A stretch of 46,983 nt of DNA, from assembly GCA_016928025.1 (NCBI GenBank), contig JAFGLN010000106.1, forward strand, positions 1-46,983. Reading direction: 5' to 3'. This DNA comes from Deltaproteobacteria bacterium. Lineage in GTDB: Bacteria; Desulfobacterota; Syntrophia; Syntrophales; JAFGHS01. The notes under the pieces were generated by a model. That model had not been told where the DNA came from. It saw nothing but the letters and a program-made list of their open reading frames with translations, and made no database searches. The stretch's first letter is position 1. Each line of letters opens with the position of its first letter. A program made the position numbers and the translations under genes. Shown here in pieces: positions 9,043 through 17,963 of this stretch.

Positions 9043-10296
9043 TTATGACGCAATTTGCGCCCGGCAGTAATCACGGAAGTTATTGACAGCCGTAAAAAAT
9101 TCCCGCATCAAAATGATCCAGAAATAACGGCCTCTTTCCGTTAAATAAAAATAGGGGGCCTCATAACGCAATCCGCCCGCCAGATAGAAAGCCAGACAAT
9201 CCAGCCAGAGATATCGATAGAAAAACCCATTGTATTTTTGGCGCAGGGCGGCAACATCTAATTTCATACCGAACAGATGCATCAAAAAATCATAACGCAT
9301 TCTGTCCCGGATATTAAAGGTGCGGGAGGCCTGGAGAGGGATTTCGCCTCGATTCAACTGGGCAATGTATTCCGGAATATAAAAGGTGTTCGCATAGCAG
9401 GACCCTTTCAAAAAGCCGATGGATCCGCTGCCCAGGCCGGCATACTCGTCATATTCGACAATATATTCATCGATCATAACGTCTTTTTTTGAAAAACACC
9501 AGGCCGACGAAAAACGATATTGCGGTGTAAGACGTTCGCAAATGCGCCGGTAAAACCGCTTTTCTTTATCGTAGTCGACCCGCCCCAGTTTTCGACTGAC
9601 GATCTCCCGTGTTGAATCGGAAACCATGAGAGGGTAATAGGTGATCTGATCCACTCCGGACGACAGCAGAATATCCAAGTCCCTGTCGAGAATCTCATCG
9701 CTCTGGGAAGGAAAATTAAAGATCATATCAGCATTCAGGGTATCAAAAGTTCCGAGGATTTCTTTTAAACGGCCGGCAATCGTTTCTCCGCTTCCGTATT
9801 TTTCATATCGGTCCATATCTTTGAGGAGCCCGTCGTCAAAACTCTGGATCCCGACGGAAAGGCGGTTGACACCCGCATTCTTCAAGATGTTGATATTATG
9901 GTCCGTCAGGTGATTGGGATTGGTCTCCACCGATATCTCCCGAATTTTAAAGCCGCGACAGGCCAGGGAGAGAGTTTGCTCCAACTCGTCTATCAACACT
10001 GTCGGTGTGCCGCCCCCCACATAGATGCCGTTGAATTCATAACCCATGGTTTGATACAGATGGATTTCCTTACGAAGGGCTTTAAAATACTCCCGGCAGA
10101 CGGATTCTTCAAAAACCACACGGTTGAAAGAGCAATAAGGACATAATTTTTCGCAAAAAGGGACATGAAGGTACAAAAGTCGCTGTTTTTCTGCGTCTCC
10201 AGAGGGAATATGCGGTTTACGTCCCTCGTCGAATCTCATGGATTCGACAAATTCCTGCTTGGCTTTTCGAGTAATGATCTTATCTACTATATTCAT
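9043..10296 (-). CDS. HemN/HemW-family radical SAM protein
   Basis: The 417-residue protein carries the radical SAM cluster motif CEKLCPYC (Cys48, Cys52, Cys55), then YVGGGTPTVL (about residues 92-101) and SVGIQSFDDGLL, all typical of HemN/HemW. A glycine-rich AGLGSGSIGF sits near residue 285. The family includes oxygen-independent coproporphyrinogen oxidase, heme chaperone HemW and anaerobic heme-degrading enzymes (ChuW/HutW). I cannot separate these by eye. It is the first gene of a same-strand run with the YgjP-like gene, glpK and glpD. It is divergent from tatD. Confidence 0.8.
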   Translation of the reverse strand: MNIVDKIITRKAKQEFVESMRFDEGRKPHIPSGDAEKQRLLYLHVPFCEKLCPYCSFNRVVFEESVCREYFKALRKEIHLYQTMGYEFNGIYVGGGTPTVLIDELEQTLSLACRGFKIREISVETNPNHLTDHNINILKNAGVNRLSVGIQSFDDGLLKDMDRYEKYGSGETIAGRLKEILGTFDTLNADMIFNFPSQSDEILDRDLDILLSSGVDQITYYPLMVSDSTREIVSRKLGRVDYDKEKRFYRRICERLTPQYRFSSAWCFSKKDVMIDEYIVEYDEYAGLGSGSIGFLKGSCYANTFYIPEYIAQLNRGEIPLQASRTFNIRDRMRYDFLMHLFGMKLDVAALRQKYNGFFYRYLWLDCLAFYLAGGLRYEAPYFYLTERGRYFWIILMREFFTAVNNFRDYCRAQIAS

Positions 10297-10508
10297 TTAT
10301 ATAAAAATTTTCTCTTTTATTTTCCGATTTTGAAACTTTATTTGGGGGTATCTGGACGCTAACAAACATCCGCGAGATTATCAAGCATATTTCCGTTTTC
10401 AAAATAGGGCTTGCATGAGGCAGCACGGTACCCTAATATGGTTTCTCAGTGGTGTAGGCAAACGATTTTATTTCAATAACATAATGGATTATAAAGGAAA
10501 ACAAAACG

Positions 10509-11273
10509 ATGTTTATTGATTCTCATGCGCATTTGGAGTTGGAGGATTATGACCGGGACCGGGACGAGGTGGTCCAAAGGGCCAGAGACGCCGGGGTTGA
10601 GCTGATCGTTACGATTGGTATCGACCTTGCCGACTCGCGAAAAGCTGTTGCCCTGACAAAACGTTATAACGAGGTTTACGCGTCCATCGGCGTTCATCCT
10701 CATGACGTCAAGAGCGTCGATGATGAAACATACAATGCCCTGAAAGAATTGGCAAAACACAATAAAGTCGTCGCCTACGGTGAAATCGGCCTCGATTTCT
10801 ATCGCAATCTGTCACCTCGACAGACGCAGATCCGCAGATTCAGCGAGCAGCTCGATCTCGCCATGGATCTGGATCTGCCTGTCATCATCCACAGCCGGAA
10901 CGCTCACACGGAAACTTATGATATCTTAAAACAATGGCAGGGAAAGCACCGGGGCGTTATTCACTGTTTTTCCGGCAATGCCGATCAAGCCGAACAGTTT
11001 CTTGATCTGGGTTTTTATATCTCCATCCCGGGACCCGTAACTTATAAAAAAGCCCCCAAAATTCAAAATGTCGTTCGGCAGGTCCCCCTGGATAGCCTCA
11101 TGATTGAAACGGATGCCCCATTTCTGACGCCTGAACCTTATCGCGGCAAAAGAAACGAACCGGCCTTTGTCGTTTATACGGCGAAAAAGGTGGCAGAATT
11201 AAAAGGCGTAAGTATTGACGAGGCCGGCCGGATCACATCGGACAACACAAAAAGACTTTTCGGCATCGATTAA
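10509..11273 (+). CDS. tatD: TatD family metal-dependent hydrolase (3'-5' DNase)
   Basis: The 254-residue protein has the full set of TatD metal ligands: DSHAHLE at the N-terminus, GEIGLDF near residue 91, VIHSRNA near 126, HCFSG near 153 and IETDAPFLTPEPYRGKRNEP near 200. TatD-type enzymes are TIM-barrel metal-dependent nucleases implicated in DNA repair and turnover. An AAAGGA element lies about 11 bases upstream of the ATG. It stands alone, divergent from the radical SAM gene, and its stop is about 140 bp before the first cobalamin riboswitch. Confidence 0.93.
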   Translation: MFIDSHAHLELEDYDRDRDEVVQRARDAGVELIVTIGIDLADSRKAVALTKRYNEVYASIGVHPHDVKSVDDETYNALKELAKHNKVVAYGEIGLDFYRNLSPRQTQIRRFSEQLDLAMDLDLPVIIHSRNAHTETYDILKQWQGKHRGVIHCFSGNADQAEQFLDLGFYISIPGPVTYKKAPKIQNVVRQVPLDSLMIETDAPFLTPEPYRGKRNEPAFVVYTAKKVAELKGVSIDEAGRITSDNTKRLFGID

Positions 11274-11384
11274 TACCCTGAATGACAAGTCGCGTCACTC
11301 TTCTTTGCAATAAATTAACGCATTATGTTCACTGAATTTTTTCAATTCAATGCCGTATCGCGTCGCAGCAATCGCAAAAAGATA

Positions 11385-11412
11385 TTGACTTTTTGAAACG
11401 TCAGGTTTAATA
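11385..11412 (+). promoter_or_regulatory. Candidate promoter of the B12 uptake transcript
   Basis: TTGACT (11385-11390) is followed after 16 bases by a weak TAATAG (11407-11412). Transcription would start near 11418, right at the first riboswitch P1 stem. The -35 is good (5 of 6), the -10 poor (3 of 6). I see no comparable promoter between the two riboswitches. Confidence 0.35.
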
Positions 11413-11414
11413 GG

Positions 11415-11585
11415 CAACCATCAGAGTGGCCCGATGGGCTGAAAAGGGAAGACGGTGAAACGCCGTCGCGGTTCCGCCGCCGTAACCGGGGACGATTGCC
11501 GCCGTGATGCCACTGTTCTTATCTTAAAGGATGGGAAGGCGCGGCAGGAGGAAGATCCGGAAGCCGGAAGACCTGCTCTGAGACA
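11415..11585 (+). promoter_or_regulatory. Cobalamin riboswitch 1
   Basis: This stretch has the conserved order of cobalamin aptamer elements: GGTGAAAC near 11453, GCCACTG near 11508, GGGAAGGCGCGG near 11532 and the B12 box AGCCGGAAGACCTGC at 11561-11575. Bases 11421-11425 and 11575-11579 pair as the closing P1 stem. It is followed 60 bases later by an intrinsic terminator rather than a gene. It therefore appears to be a transcription-terminating switch acting on the downstream B12 locus. Binding of adenosyl- or other cobalamin is expected from the family. Confidence 0.9.
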
Positions 11586-11642
11586 ATAGCTTTGCTCCCC
11601 TCGCGGATGGTGGGCCAAGCAGCTATGGATGAAAAACGGCAT

Positions 11643-11676
11643 CCCCATAACTCGAAATCGAGTATGGGGTTTTTTT
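11643..11676 (+). terminator. Intrinsic terminator between the two riboswitches
   Basis: An 11-bp stem with one bulged A (11643-11654 with 11659-11669, AAAT loop) is followed directly by seven T residues (11670-11676). It sits about 60 bases after the first B12 box, where the expression platform of a transcriptional cobalamin riboswitch is expected. No gene lies between it and the second riboswitch. Confidence 0.85.
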
Positions 11677-11689
11677 ATTTGTTTGCAAA

Positions 11690-11886
11690 GGGGGTGGTCA
11701 AGGAGACCTTAAGGGAAAAAGCGACCACCAAACACTAAACCGGGCCCGGATCAAGGGAAGGAGGTTCAAAGCCTCCGCCGCCCCGCGACTGTGATCGTGA
11801 CGAAGGCCGCAGCAATGCCACTGTCCGGAAGGATGGGAAGGCGCGGCCCGAGGATGAGCGTAAGCCAGGAGACCTGTTCCGGGACT
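11690..11886 (+). promoter_or_regulatory. Cobalamin riboswitch 2
   Basis: A second full cobalamin aptamer: GCCACTG near 11816, GGGAAGGCGCGG near 11834 and the B12 box AAGCCAGGAGACCTG (11862-11876). Bases 11745-11750 and 11878-11883 pair as P1. An extra outer hairpin (11693-11699 with 11723-11729) precedes it. No terminator follows. Only 43 bases separate the aptamer from the receptor gene start, and they hold the ribosome site AAGGGAG, so control of translation is more likely here. Confidence 0.92.
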
Positions 11887-11928
11887 ATTATTCTATCGAT
11901 TCTTCGAGGGAAGAGAAGGGAGATCCGC

Positions 11929-13821
11929 ATGAAAAAAAGTTTTTTTGTTGCCGTTGCGGCACTCACGTTGCTGCTTTTGACGGCGCCTGCCGCCGTTAAG
12001 GCCGTTGTGGCCGACCCAGACGAACCTATCGCACAGATCATCGTGACCGCCAGTAGAATTGAAGAACCATTGAAATATTCACCGGATGCCGTTACGGTTG
12101 TTACGGAAACGGAAATGAAACAAAAAGGACAAAAAACGGTTATCGATGTTCTTGAGGATACGCCCGGCATGGTCGTTTCCCGAAACGGGGCCTTTGGTGC
12201 TCCGTCCAGCATCTATCTGCGTGGGACCAACAATGCCCATACGTTCATTATGATCGACGGCGTCCGTGTGGGAGATTCGATGTCGACGGACGGTAAATTG
12301 AGCATTTCGGATCTTTCCACGGATAATATCGAGCGGATTGAAATCGTCCGGGGTGCCCAAAGCGTTCTATACGGATCAGATGCCATCGGCGGTGTAATCA
12401 ATATCATCACGAAGAAAGGCAAAGGGAAACCCTCTTTTTCTTTTTCTTCGGAGGCCGGTTCTTTTCAGAGTTTTCGGGAAAATGTCGGCGTCAGCGGTTC
12501 GAATGACCGGCTGAGCTATGCCGCGTCGGTTGAACGCTTCGATACACAGGGTGTATCAAAAGCCGATGAAGACCTGCCGGGAATCGACGAAGAGGATTAT
12601 TATCACAATACCAGCATCTCCGCCCGTCTGAGCGGTCGCCTCTCCGATACGACATCGATGGGCTTCACGGTACGTCATAACGAATCCGAATTGGATATGG
12701 ACGGCTATGATTACGTTACCTATGCAATCACGGATACCGACGAAGTGCAGGAAATAACATTGACGAGTACTTCAGCCAATTTTGATCATGATCTGACCGA
12801 TTGGTGGCAGCATATGATCAAGATTGGCAATACGGATGTCGAGCGTAAATATACACTCAACGGTAAATTTAACAACGCTTTTAGTGGAACGAATCGTCAG
12901 ACCTCATGGCAGCATAACTTTTTTATCGGTACCGTCGATACGATAAGCGCCGGATTCGATTATGAGGAAGAAGAAGGTGACCTACAGGACCCCACCTATG
13001 GGAATATACCGAATAAATCGACGAACACGAAGAGTTTCTTTCTCCAAAATAAATTAACGGCCTTTAAGGGAATATCTGTTACGCTGGGATACCGCGCTAT
13101 CGATCATCAGACCTTCGGAAGCGAAGATCTCTTTAAGGCGGCAGCAGCCTATTTGATTGAGAAAACAGGCACCAAGATCCGGGGAAGCTACGGAACCGGG
13201 TTCCACGCACCTTGTCTTTATCAGTTGTATTCATCCTATGGCGATCCAACGCTCAAACCGGAGAAAAGTAAAAGCTATGATATCGGTATCGAGCAATTTT
13301 TCTTGGATGAAAAAGGCAATGTGTCTCTCACGTATTTTCATAACGAGATCGAGGACTTAATCGACTGGCACCCGATAACGTATGTGACCTATAACGTCGG
13401 CGAGGCAAAAACAGAGGGGTGGGAAGCCGTCTTTTCTTTCTCGCCGGCAAACCGGATATCCTTTGACGCAGCCTATACCTATACCAAAGCCACTGATGAA
13501 ACGCCGGGTGGTATATATACGGGAAAAGCTCTCCGTTACCGGCCGAAACATTCGGGAAGTGCTTCCGTCAATATCAAACCTCAGGAAAAGCTGAATGTCA
13601 ATGTCAACGCCCGGTATACGGGCAAACGTTACCGGGACAAAAGCAACATAAACACGATGCCCGATTACACATTATTGAATCTGTCGGCATCCTATGATGT
13701 AACGCAGCGATTCCGGGTATTCGGCCGGATAGATAACCTGACCGACGAGAATTACAATTCCATGTACGAGTACGGTGAGCCGGGAATCGGTTTTTACGGC
13801 GGCGTTACGCTGACCTTTTAA
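11929..13821 (+). CDS. btuB: TonB-dependent outer-membrane cobalamin receptor (BtuB-like)
   Basis: The 630-residue protein has a signal peptide (MKKSFFVAVAALTLLLLTAP), a TonB-box-like AQIIVTAS, a plug domain (about residues 45-155, with YLRGTNNAHTFIMIDGVRV and IEIVRGAQSVLYGSDAIGG) and a beta-barrel ending in phenylalanine (GGVTLTF), the outer-membrane assembly signal. Location directly behind two cobalamin riboswitches and ahead of a BtuFDC-type importer points to cobalamin or a precursor as substrate. I chose the ATG at 11929 because AAGGGAG lies 6 bases upstream and a proper signal peptide follows. The open frame extends further upstream only through the riboswitch. Confidence 0.92.
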   Translation: MKKSFFVAVAALTLLLLTAPAAVKAVVADPDEPIAQIIVTASRIEEPLKYSPDAVTVVTETEMKQKGQKTVIDVLEDTPGMVVSRNGAFGAPSSIYLRGTNNAHTFIMIDGVRVGDSMSTDGKLSISDLSTDNIERIEIVRGAQSVLYGSDAIGGVINIITKKGKGKPSFSFSSEAGSFQSFRENVGVSGSNDRLSYAASVERFDTQGVSKADEDLPGIDEEDYYHNTSISARLSGRLSDTTSMGFTVRHNESELDMDGYDYVTYAITDTDEVQEITLTSTSANFDHDLTDWWQHMIKIGNTDVERKYTLNGKFNNAFSGTNRQTSWQHNFFIGTVDTISAGFDYEEEEGDLQDPTYGNIPNKSTNTKSFFLQNKLTAFKGISVTLGYRAIDHQTFGSEDLFKAAAAYLIEKTGTKIRGSYGTGFHAPCLYQLYSSYGDPTLKPEKSKSYDIGIEQFFLDEKGNVSLTYFHNEIEDLIDWHPITYVTYNVGEAKTEGWEAVFSFSPANRISFDAAYTYTKATDETPGGIYTGKALRYRPKHSGSASVNIKPQEKLNVNVNARYTGKRYRDKSNINTMPDYTLLNLSASYDVTQRFRVFGRIDNLTDENYNSMYEYGEPGIGFYGGVTLTF

Positions 13822-13827
13822 TTTTTT

Positions 13828-13853
13828 GCGGGAGAGGGCGAGCCTCTTTCCCG
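13828..13853 (+). terminator. Weak hairpin after the receptor gene
   Basis: Bases 13829-13853 can fold into a stem of about nine pairs (CGGGAGAGG with CCTCTTTCCCG) with a short loop and a T-rich tail (TAATTTTGA). It lies just past the receptor stop. It may end or attenuate transcription before the TonB gene, giving more receptor than downstream products. The stem has bulges and the U-tract is short. Confidence 0.4.
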
Positions 13854-14050
13854 TAATTTTGATATCATTGAGATATAATTTAATACAATCTGACAAGCAA
13901 AGAAAGAGTGGGGACGCTTGCATGTTTTGAGATGGCGTTTCCTTTCAAAACTATTCATCGGCAGGAATCCGAGCCATTGGAGATAGAAAGACTGTGCCCC
14001 CAATACTAAGCGGTTGCTGGTCAAGGCAATTTTACAAATCGAGGCACGAA

Positions 14051-14857
14051 ATGGGACGATACACCTGGATAGTACCTTTTTTTATTTCCGTTGCCTTCCA
14101 TGGGGCCGCGCTGTCGGGCATTTCCTTTTACCAGTATGGCCCGGGAGCATACCGGTCGGAGCAGGAGGTCCTTTTTGTCAGTATTATTGCGCCGCATGCC
14201 GGTAGAGCAGCCTCTGCGCAGACTGCTACATCGAGCGATACCCATCCGTCGGTCTGTTCCCCGGCCCAAAAAACTGCGGACAAACCTTCCGCCGCATGGC
14301 CACCGCCGGTTAAACCCCATCCGCTGCTGGCCGCTCTAAAAAAGAGGGAAAACTTGGAAACGTCTGCTCTGCCCCGAGAGGAAGAAATGGTCATACCGAC
14401 TCAAGCCATCTCGATGGTGGCGGAACCCACAACTCCGTTCTTGTCTTATTCTGTCAATAACGGAGGGAACAGTGAAAAGTTTATCGAAAACGGCGCAAAC
14501 GCAGGTTCCCGCGAATCAGATGGCCCAGGCGGAATAAAAGTATCGATTAACGCACCTTTTACGGATGCTCCGGAATCGCTAACGACTTCGCGGCCTGCAA
14601 CAACCCTTGTCCCGCTTAAGCCGGCGTATCCCAATATCTCCCGGCGGCGTGGTGAGGAAGGAAAAGTCACCATCCAAGTGGAAATCGGAGCGGATGGCCG
14701 GCCGGGCAAAATAACCATCGTCCGCTCCAGCGGCCATTCCCGTCTGGACCAAGCGGCCCTTCAGGCCTGCAAGAGGGCGGTTTTTGTGCCGGCGATAAAG
14801 GGAGGCAAAACGGTTGCCTCGACCCGAAGTGTCCTCATCCGGTTCAAACTGGAGTAA
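14051..14857 (+). CDS. tonB: TonB energy-transducing protein
   Basis: The product of about 268 residues has one N-terminal membrane anchor (WIVPFFISVAFHGAALSGI), a long low-complexity linker with prolines in its first half, and the TonB C-terminal domain (from about residue 185: YPNISRRRGEEGKVTIQVEI, then GHSRLDQAALQACKRAVFVPA). It carries proton-motive energy from an ExbB/ExbD complex to the receptor. No exbB or exbD is in this window. The ATG at 14051 has GAGG 6 bases upstream; a GTG at 13994 would only add a non-anchor extension. Its place inside the B12 locus suggests a dedicated TonB. Confidence 0.85.
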   Translation: MGRYTWIVPFFISVAFHGAALSGISFYQYGPGAYRSEQEVLFVSIIAPHAGRAASAQTATSSDTHPSVCSPAQKTADKPSAAWPPPVKPHPLLAALKKRENLETSALPREEEMVIPTQAISMVAEPTTPFLSYSVNNGGNSEKFIENGANAGSRESDGPGGIKVSINAPFTDAPESLTTSRPATTLVPLKPAYPNISRRRGEEGKVTIQVEIGADGRPGKITIVRSSGHSRLDQAALQACKRAVFVPAIKGGKTVASTRSVLIRFKLE

Positions 14858-14938
14858 AGGGAGAAAGGGATGGACAATTGAAGGCTGCTGGACGACATCA
14901 CCTTCTGGTGGGTGCCGAGCCCCGCGGAGGTAAGTGAA

Positions 14939-15868
14939 TTGACTAAAAAGATAAGTATCGTATTTCTTTTCCTGCTTTTTTCCACTTTCGGTTATTCGGC
15001 GGCGCGGAGCTTGGCGTTTCCTGACCTGCGAGGATCCGCAGCAGCAGGCAATGCCCCATCCAAAAGGCTCGAGCAGATTCCGAAACGAATTGTTTCGCTT
15101 GCCCCCAGTATTACCGAAATTCTTTTCCTGTTGAATTTGACAGACCGTGTCGTCGGCGTTACACAGTATTGTATTTATCTTCCCGAAGCAACATCGAAAA
15201 CCATCATTGGGGGCTACAGCAATCCCAACTATGAGTCGATTTATGCACTGAGGCCCGATCTCGTTGTCCTGCTTACGGAACACAAAGAGGAGAAACGGCA
15301 AATCGAAAAGCTCGGCTTGACCTGTTTAACCCTGGATCATCAGACCATCCCCGCTATTATGACATCGATTAAAACCTTAGGCCGAGTCTGTGGTAAAGAG
15401 ACGGCGGCGGTTCAAATCGTCCGGGATCTAACGAAAAGGATGTCGCGCATCGAGAATCGAACTGCCGGCAAAGGGCGCCCACGAACCCTCGTCTGCATTG
15501 GGGGATATATGCAATCAGATGGAATCGAAAGCGTCACAATTGCGGGGGGAAATACCTTCTATGATAATCTGATCCGCTGCGCGGGCGGTGTGAATGCATA
15601 TCAAGGCGCGGGCGCTTATCCGATTATTTCCCGGGAAGGCCTGATCCGCCTGAATCCGGAGGTCATTTTGATCATGGAATCGGAAATGGCGAAAAAGGAT
15701 ATCGATAGAACCGCCATTAAAAAAGAATGGACGGATATCCCTCAGCTCGAAGCCGTTCGCAGTGGGCAAATCCACGTTTTCGGGCAGTCTTACGTTGTCA
15801 TCCCGGGACCACGATTCATCCTCATCCTCGAGGAAATGGCAGCGGTAATTCACCCCGGCATGGAGTAG
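14939..15868 (+). CDS. btuF: Periplasmic cobalamin-binding protein (BtuF-like)
   Basis: The product of about 309 residues has a signal sequence (ISIVFLFLLFSTFGYSAA) and a class III periplasmic-binding fold. KRIVSLAPSITEILFLLNL (about 45-63), DRVVGVTQYCIYLPEA and YESIYALRPDLVVL are hallmarks of BtuF/FhuD-type proteins. It delivers cobalamin to the BtuCD importer. I chose a TTG start at 14939 because GAGGTAAG lies about 9 bases upstream and it begins a normal signal peptide; GTG at 14912 is the alternative. The ATPase gene follows after 8 bp. Ligand inferred from riboswitch context. Confidence 0.87.
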   Translation: MTKKISIVFLFLLFSTFGYSAARSLAFPDLRGSAAAGNAPSKRLEQIPKRIVSLAPSITEILFLLNLTDRVVGVTQYCIYLPEATSKTIIGGYSNPNYESIYALRPDLVVLLTEHKEEKRQIEKLGLTCLTLDHQTIPAIMTSIKTLGRVCGKETAAVQIVRDLTKRMSRIENRTAGKGRPRTLVCIGGYMQSDGIESVTIAGGNTFYDNLIRCAGGVNAYQGAGAYPIISREGLIRLNPEVILIMESEMAKKDIDRTAIKKEWTDIPQLEAVRSGQIHVFGQSYVVIPGPRFILILEEMAAVIHPGME

Positions 15869-15876
15869 AAGCAATC

Positions 15877-16662
15877 ATGGGCAATCCGCTAATCGACATA
15901 CAGCATCTTTCCCTTTCCCTCGGAGGAAAAGCGATTTTGCAGAATATTTCTCTGGCTGTCCCCCGGGGAGACATGGTCTCACTCATCGGCCCGAACGGAG
16001 CCGGCAAAACCAGTCTGCTCAAATGCCTCATTCGGATTTATACTCCCGCAGAAGGAGACATTAAAATCGATGGGCAATCCCTTCAAGGCTACGGTTCGAA
16101 AGCACTTGCCCGGCGCATCAGTTACGTACCCCAGGAGGAGGGAGGGTCGTCCCCTTTTACCGTGCGGGAATACGTCAGTATGGGCCGTTATCCGTACTTC
16201 CATCCCTTCTCATCCTCAAGTGCCGCAGACAAAGAAGCGATCCGGTCGGCCCTGGCCATCACCGGTATGTCGGCGTTCGCCGACCGCTCTCTCGGCACGC
16301 TCAGCGGCGGTGAACGCCAGAAGGCTTCCATCGCCGCCGCTCTGGCCCAGGGGGCGGAAATGATGCTCCTTGACGAGCCCTCCGCTTTCCTCGATCCCCG
16401 AAACCAGGCGGATATCCTTGCCCTTCTATCCCGGATCAACCATGAGCAGGGCGTCACGATCCTTTCGGTCACCCACGATATCAACACCGCAGCGATAACC
16501 AGCCGACATGCGGCGGCCCTTGTCGAAGGCAAACTCGCCTACTGGGGGGGGACGGATGAATTGATGGAAAATGACATTTTAAAAAAGATTTACGGTATCT
16601 CTTTCCTTTTCGCTTCGCACCCGAAAACGGGCGTGAAACTTGTCATCCCGGATGCACCCTGA
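15877..16662 (+). CDS. btuD: ABC transporter ATPase for cobalamin import (BtuD-like)
   Basis: The 261-residue ATPase has Walker A GPNGAGKT (residues 38-45), a Q-loop near YVPQEE, the signature LSGGERQKA, Walker B MMLLDEP and the switch histidine in SVTHDIN. This is the FecE/BtuD group. The ATG at 15877 begins the ABC domain (MGNPLIDIQHL) and has GGAG about 11 bases upstream; longer frames run into the btuF gene. Its stop overlaps the start of the permease, so the two are coupled. Confidence 0.92.
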   Translation: MGNPLIDIQHLSLSLGGKAILQNISLAVPRGDMVSLIGPNGAGKTSLLKCLIRIYTPAEGDIKIDGQSLQGYGSKALARRISYVPQEEGGSSPFTVREYVSMGRYPYFHPFSSSSAADKEAIRSALAITGMSAFADRSLGTLSGGERQKASIAAALAQGAEMMLLDEPSAFLDPRNQADILALLSRINHEQGVTILSVTHDINTAAITSRHAAALVEGKLAYWGGTDELMENDILKKIYGISFLFASHPKTGVKLVIPDAP

Positions 16663-17669
16663 TGAAAACACGAATTCCACGCAAATCAACCTGCCTGATT
16701 ATCCTTTTAATCGCAACGATAGGCGTTCTCATCGTCACACCGTTATTGGGCATGAAAACCATCCCCCTGTCGGCCCTGTTTGGACCGGAGGGAGGGGATA
16801 GCGATATTTTTTGGAAAATTCGTCTCCCCCGGGTGATCACATCGTTCATCGCCGGTGCCGGACTTGCCGTCAGCGGCATGGTCTTCCAGGCTATTTTCCG
16901 CAATCTCCTGGCCACTCCCTTCACTCTTGGGGTCGCCAGTGGCGCCTCCCTCGGTGCGGCTGTCTACGTGCGACTGGGCCTCGCTTTTAGTCTTCCGGGC
17001 CTGTCAGGCATATCCGTTTTTGCCTTTGCCGGAGCCGTTCTTTCCATCGCAATCGTCTATGGCCTGACCCGGATCAGGCAAGGTTTGTCCACATCCACGA
17101 TGCTCCTGGCCGGGGTCGCCATCAGTTTCTTCTTTTCCAGTCTGATCCTGTTCATACAATACATGAGCAACTTCATCCATTCGTTCCGCATTGTCCGCTG
17201 GCTCATGGGAACAATCAAGGTCGTGGGTTTCGACTCCGCGGTGACGATGGCGCCTTTTGTCCTGACAGGAGGAGTTATTGTGTTCGCCTTAAGCCATGAA
17301 CTCAACCTTTTGATGATGGGGGAAGAAATCTCCACCAGCCGCGGCGTCAATGTAAACAAGACAAAAGCCATTCTCTTTTTTGCCGTATCTCTCATGGTGG
17401 GCAGCATCGTTGCCGTGTGCGGACCCATCGGCTTTGTCGGCATGATGGCACCCCACATCTGTCGGCTCATCATCGGCGCAGACCATCGCAAATTGGCCCC
17501 GGCGACGATTCTCTTCGGCGGCATTTTTCTCACCGTCGCCGACACCGTCGCCCGAACGCTCATCGCCCCGGCGGAAATGCCCGTGGGCGTCATTACGGCC
17601 CTCATCGGGGGGCCATTTTTCATCTGGTTACTGATGAGCCGATCATCCTCCATCTGGGACATGCGATAA
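16662..17669 (+). CDS. btuC: ABC transporter permease for cobalamin import (BtuC-like)
   Basis: The 335-residue membrane protein belongs to the FecCD/BtuC family. RLPRVITSFIAGAGLAVSGM (about 47-66) and the FGVASGASLG-like TLGVASGASLGAA follow family pattern, as does the late CGPIGFVGMMAPHICRLIIG, the contact region with the ATPase. About ten membrane spans are apparent. It shares one base with btuD. It is the last gene of the B12 transcript; no strong terminator follows in the AT-rich 294 bases before the next gene, which hold no coding frame I can support. Confidence 0.92.
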   Translation: MKTRIPRKSTCLIILLIATIGVLIVTPLLGMKTIPLSALFGPEGGDSDIFWKIRLPRVITSFIAGAGLAVSGMVFQAIFRNLLATPFTLGVASGASLGAAVYVRLGLAFSLPGLSGISVFAFAGAVLSIAIVYGLTRIRQGLSTSTMLLAGVAISFFFSSLILFIQYMSNFIHSFRIVRWLMGTIKVVGFDSAVTMAPFVLTGGVIVFALSHELNLLMMGEEISTSRGVNVNKTKAILFFAVSLMVGSIVAVCGPIGFVGMMAPHICRLIIGADHRKLAPATILFGGIFLTVADTVARTLIAPAEMPVGVITALIGGPFFIWLLMSRSSSIWDMR

Positions 17670-17963
17670 AGAAAGCCACAAAGATAAGTTTGGAAATGAA
17701 TCTCAAAGGGGAAAAATGATCTAGTACCTGAATCTTGCACCGATTTTACATTTAATCACTCTTTGAAATTTTTTAATTTTATGGGTCCATCATACCTTGC
17801 TTTCAAACATAAAAACTGGTGCAAATAATTTCTCACACAGGATCTCAAAAAAATATGAAGAGCACAAAAATCTACAATGCATCTTATCAAAATAAACAAC
17901 AGGTTATATAAATTACTGTTCTGACAATTGTTTCGGATCGACCATAGAAGTCAGGCAGGGATT

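Noticed and set aside
11421..11648. 75-codon minus-strand frame over the first riboswitch
   Set aside because: It is the complement of conserved RNA structure and has no ribosome site.
17735..17824. Inverted repeat TTGCACCGATTTT / AAAACTGGTGCAA in the AT-rich gap after btuC
   Set aside because: Imperfect and 64 bases apart with no transposase or target duplication; not enough to call a mobile element.
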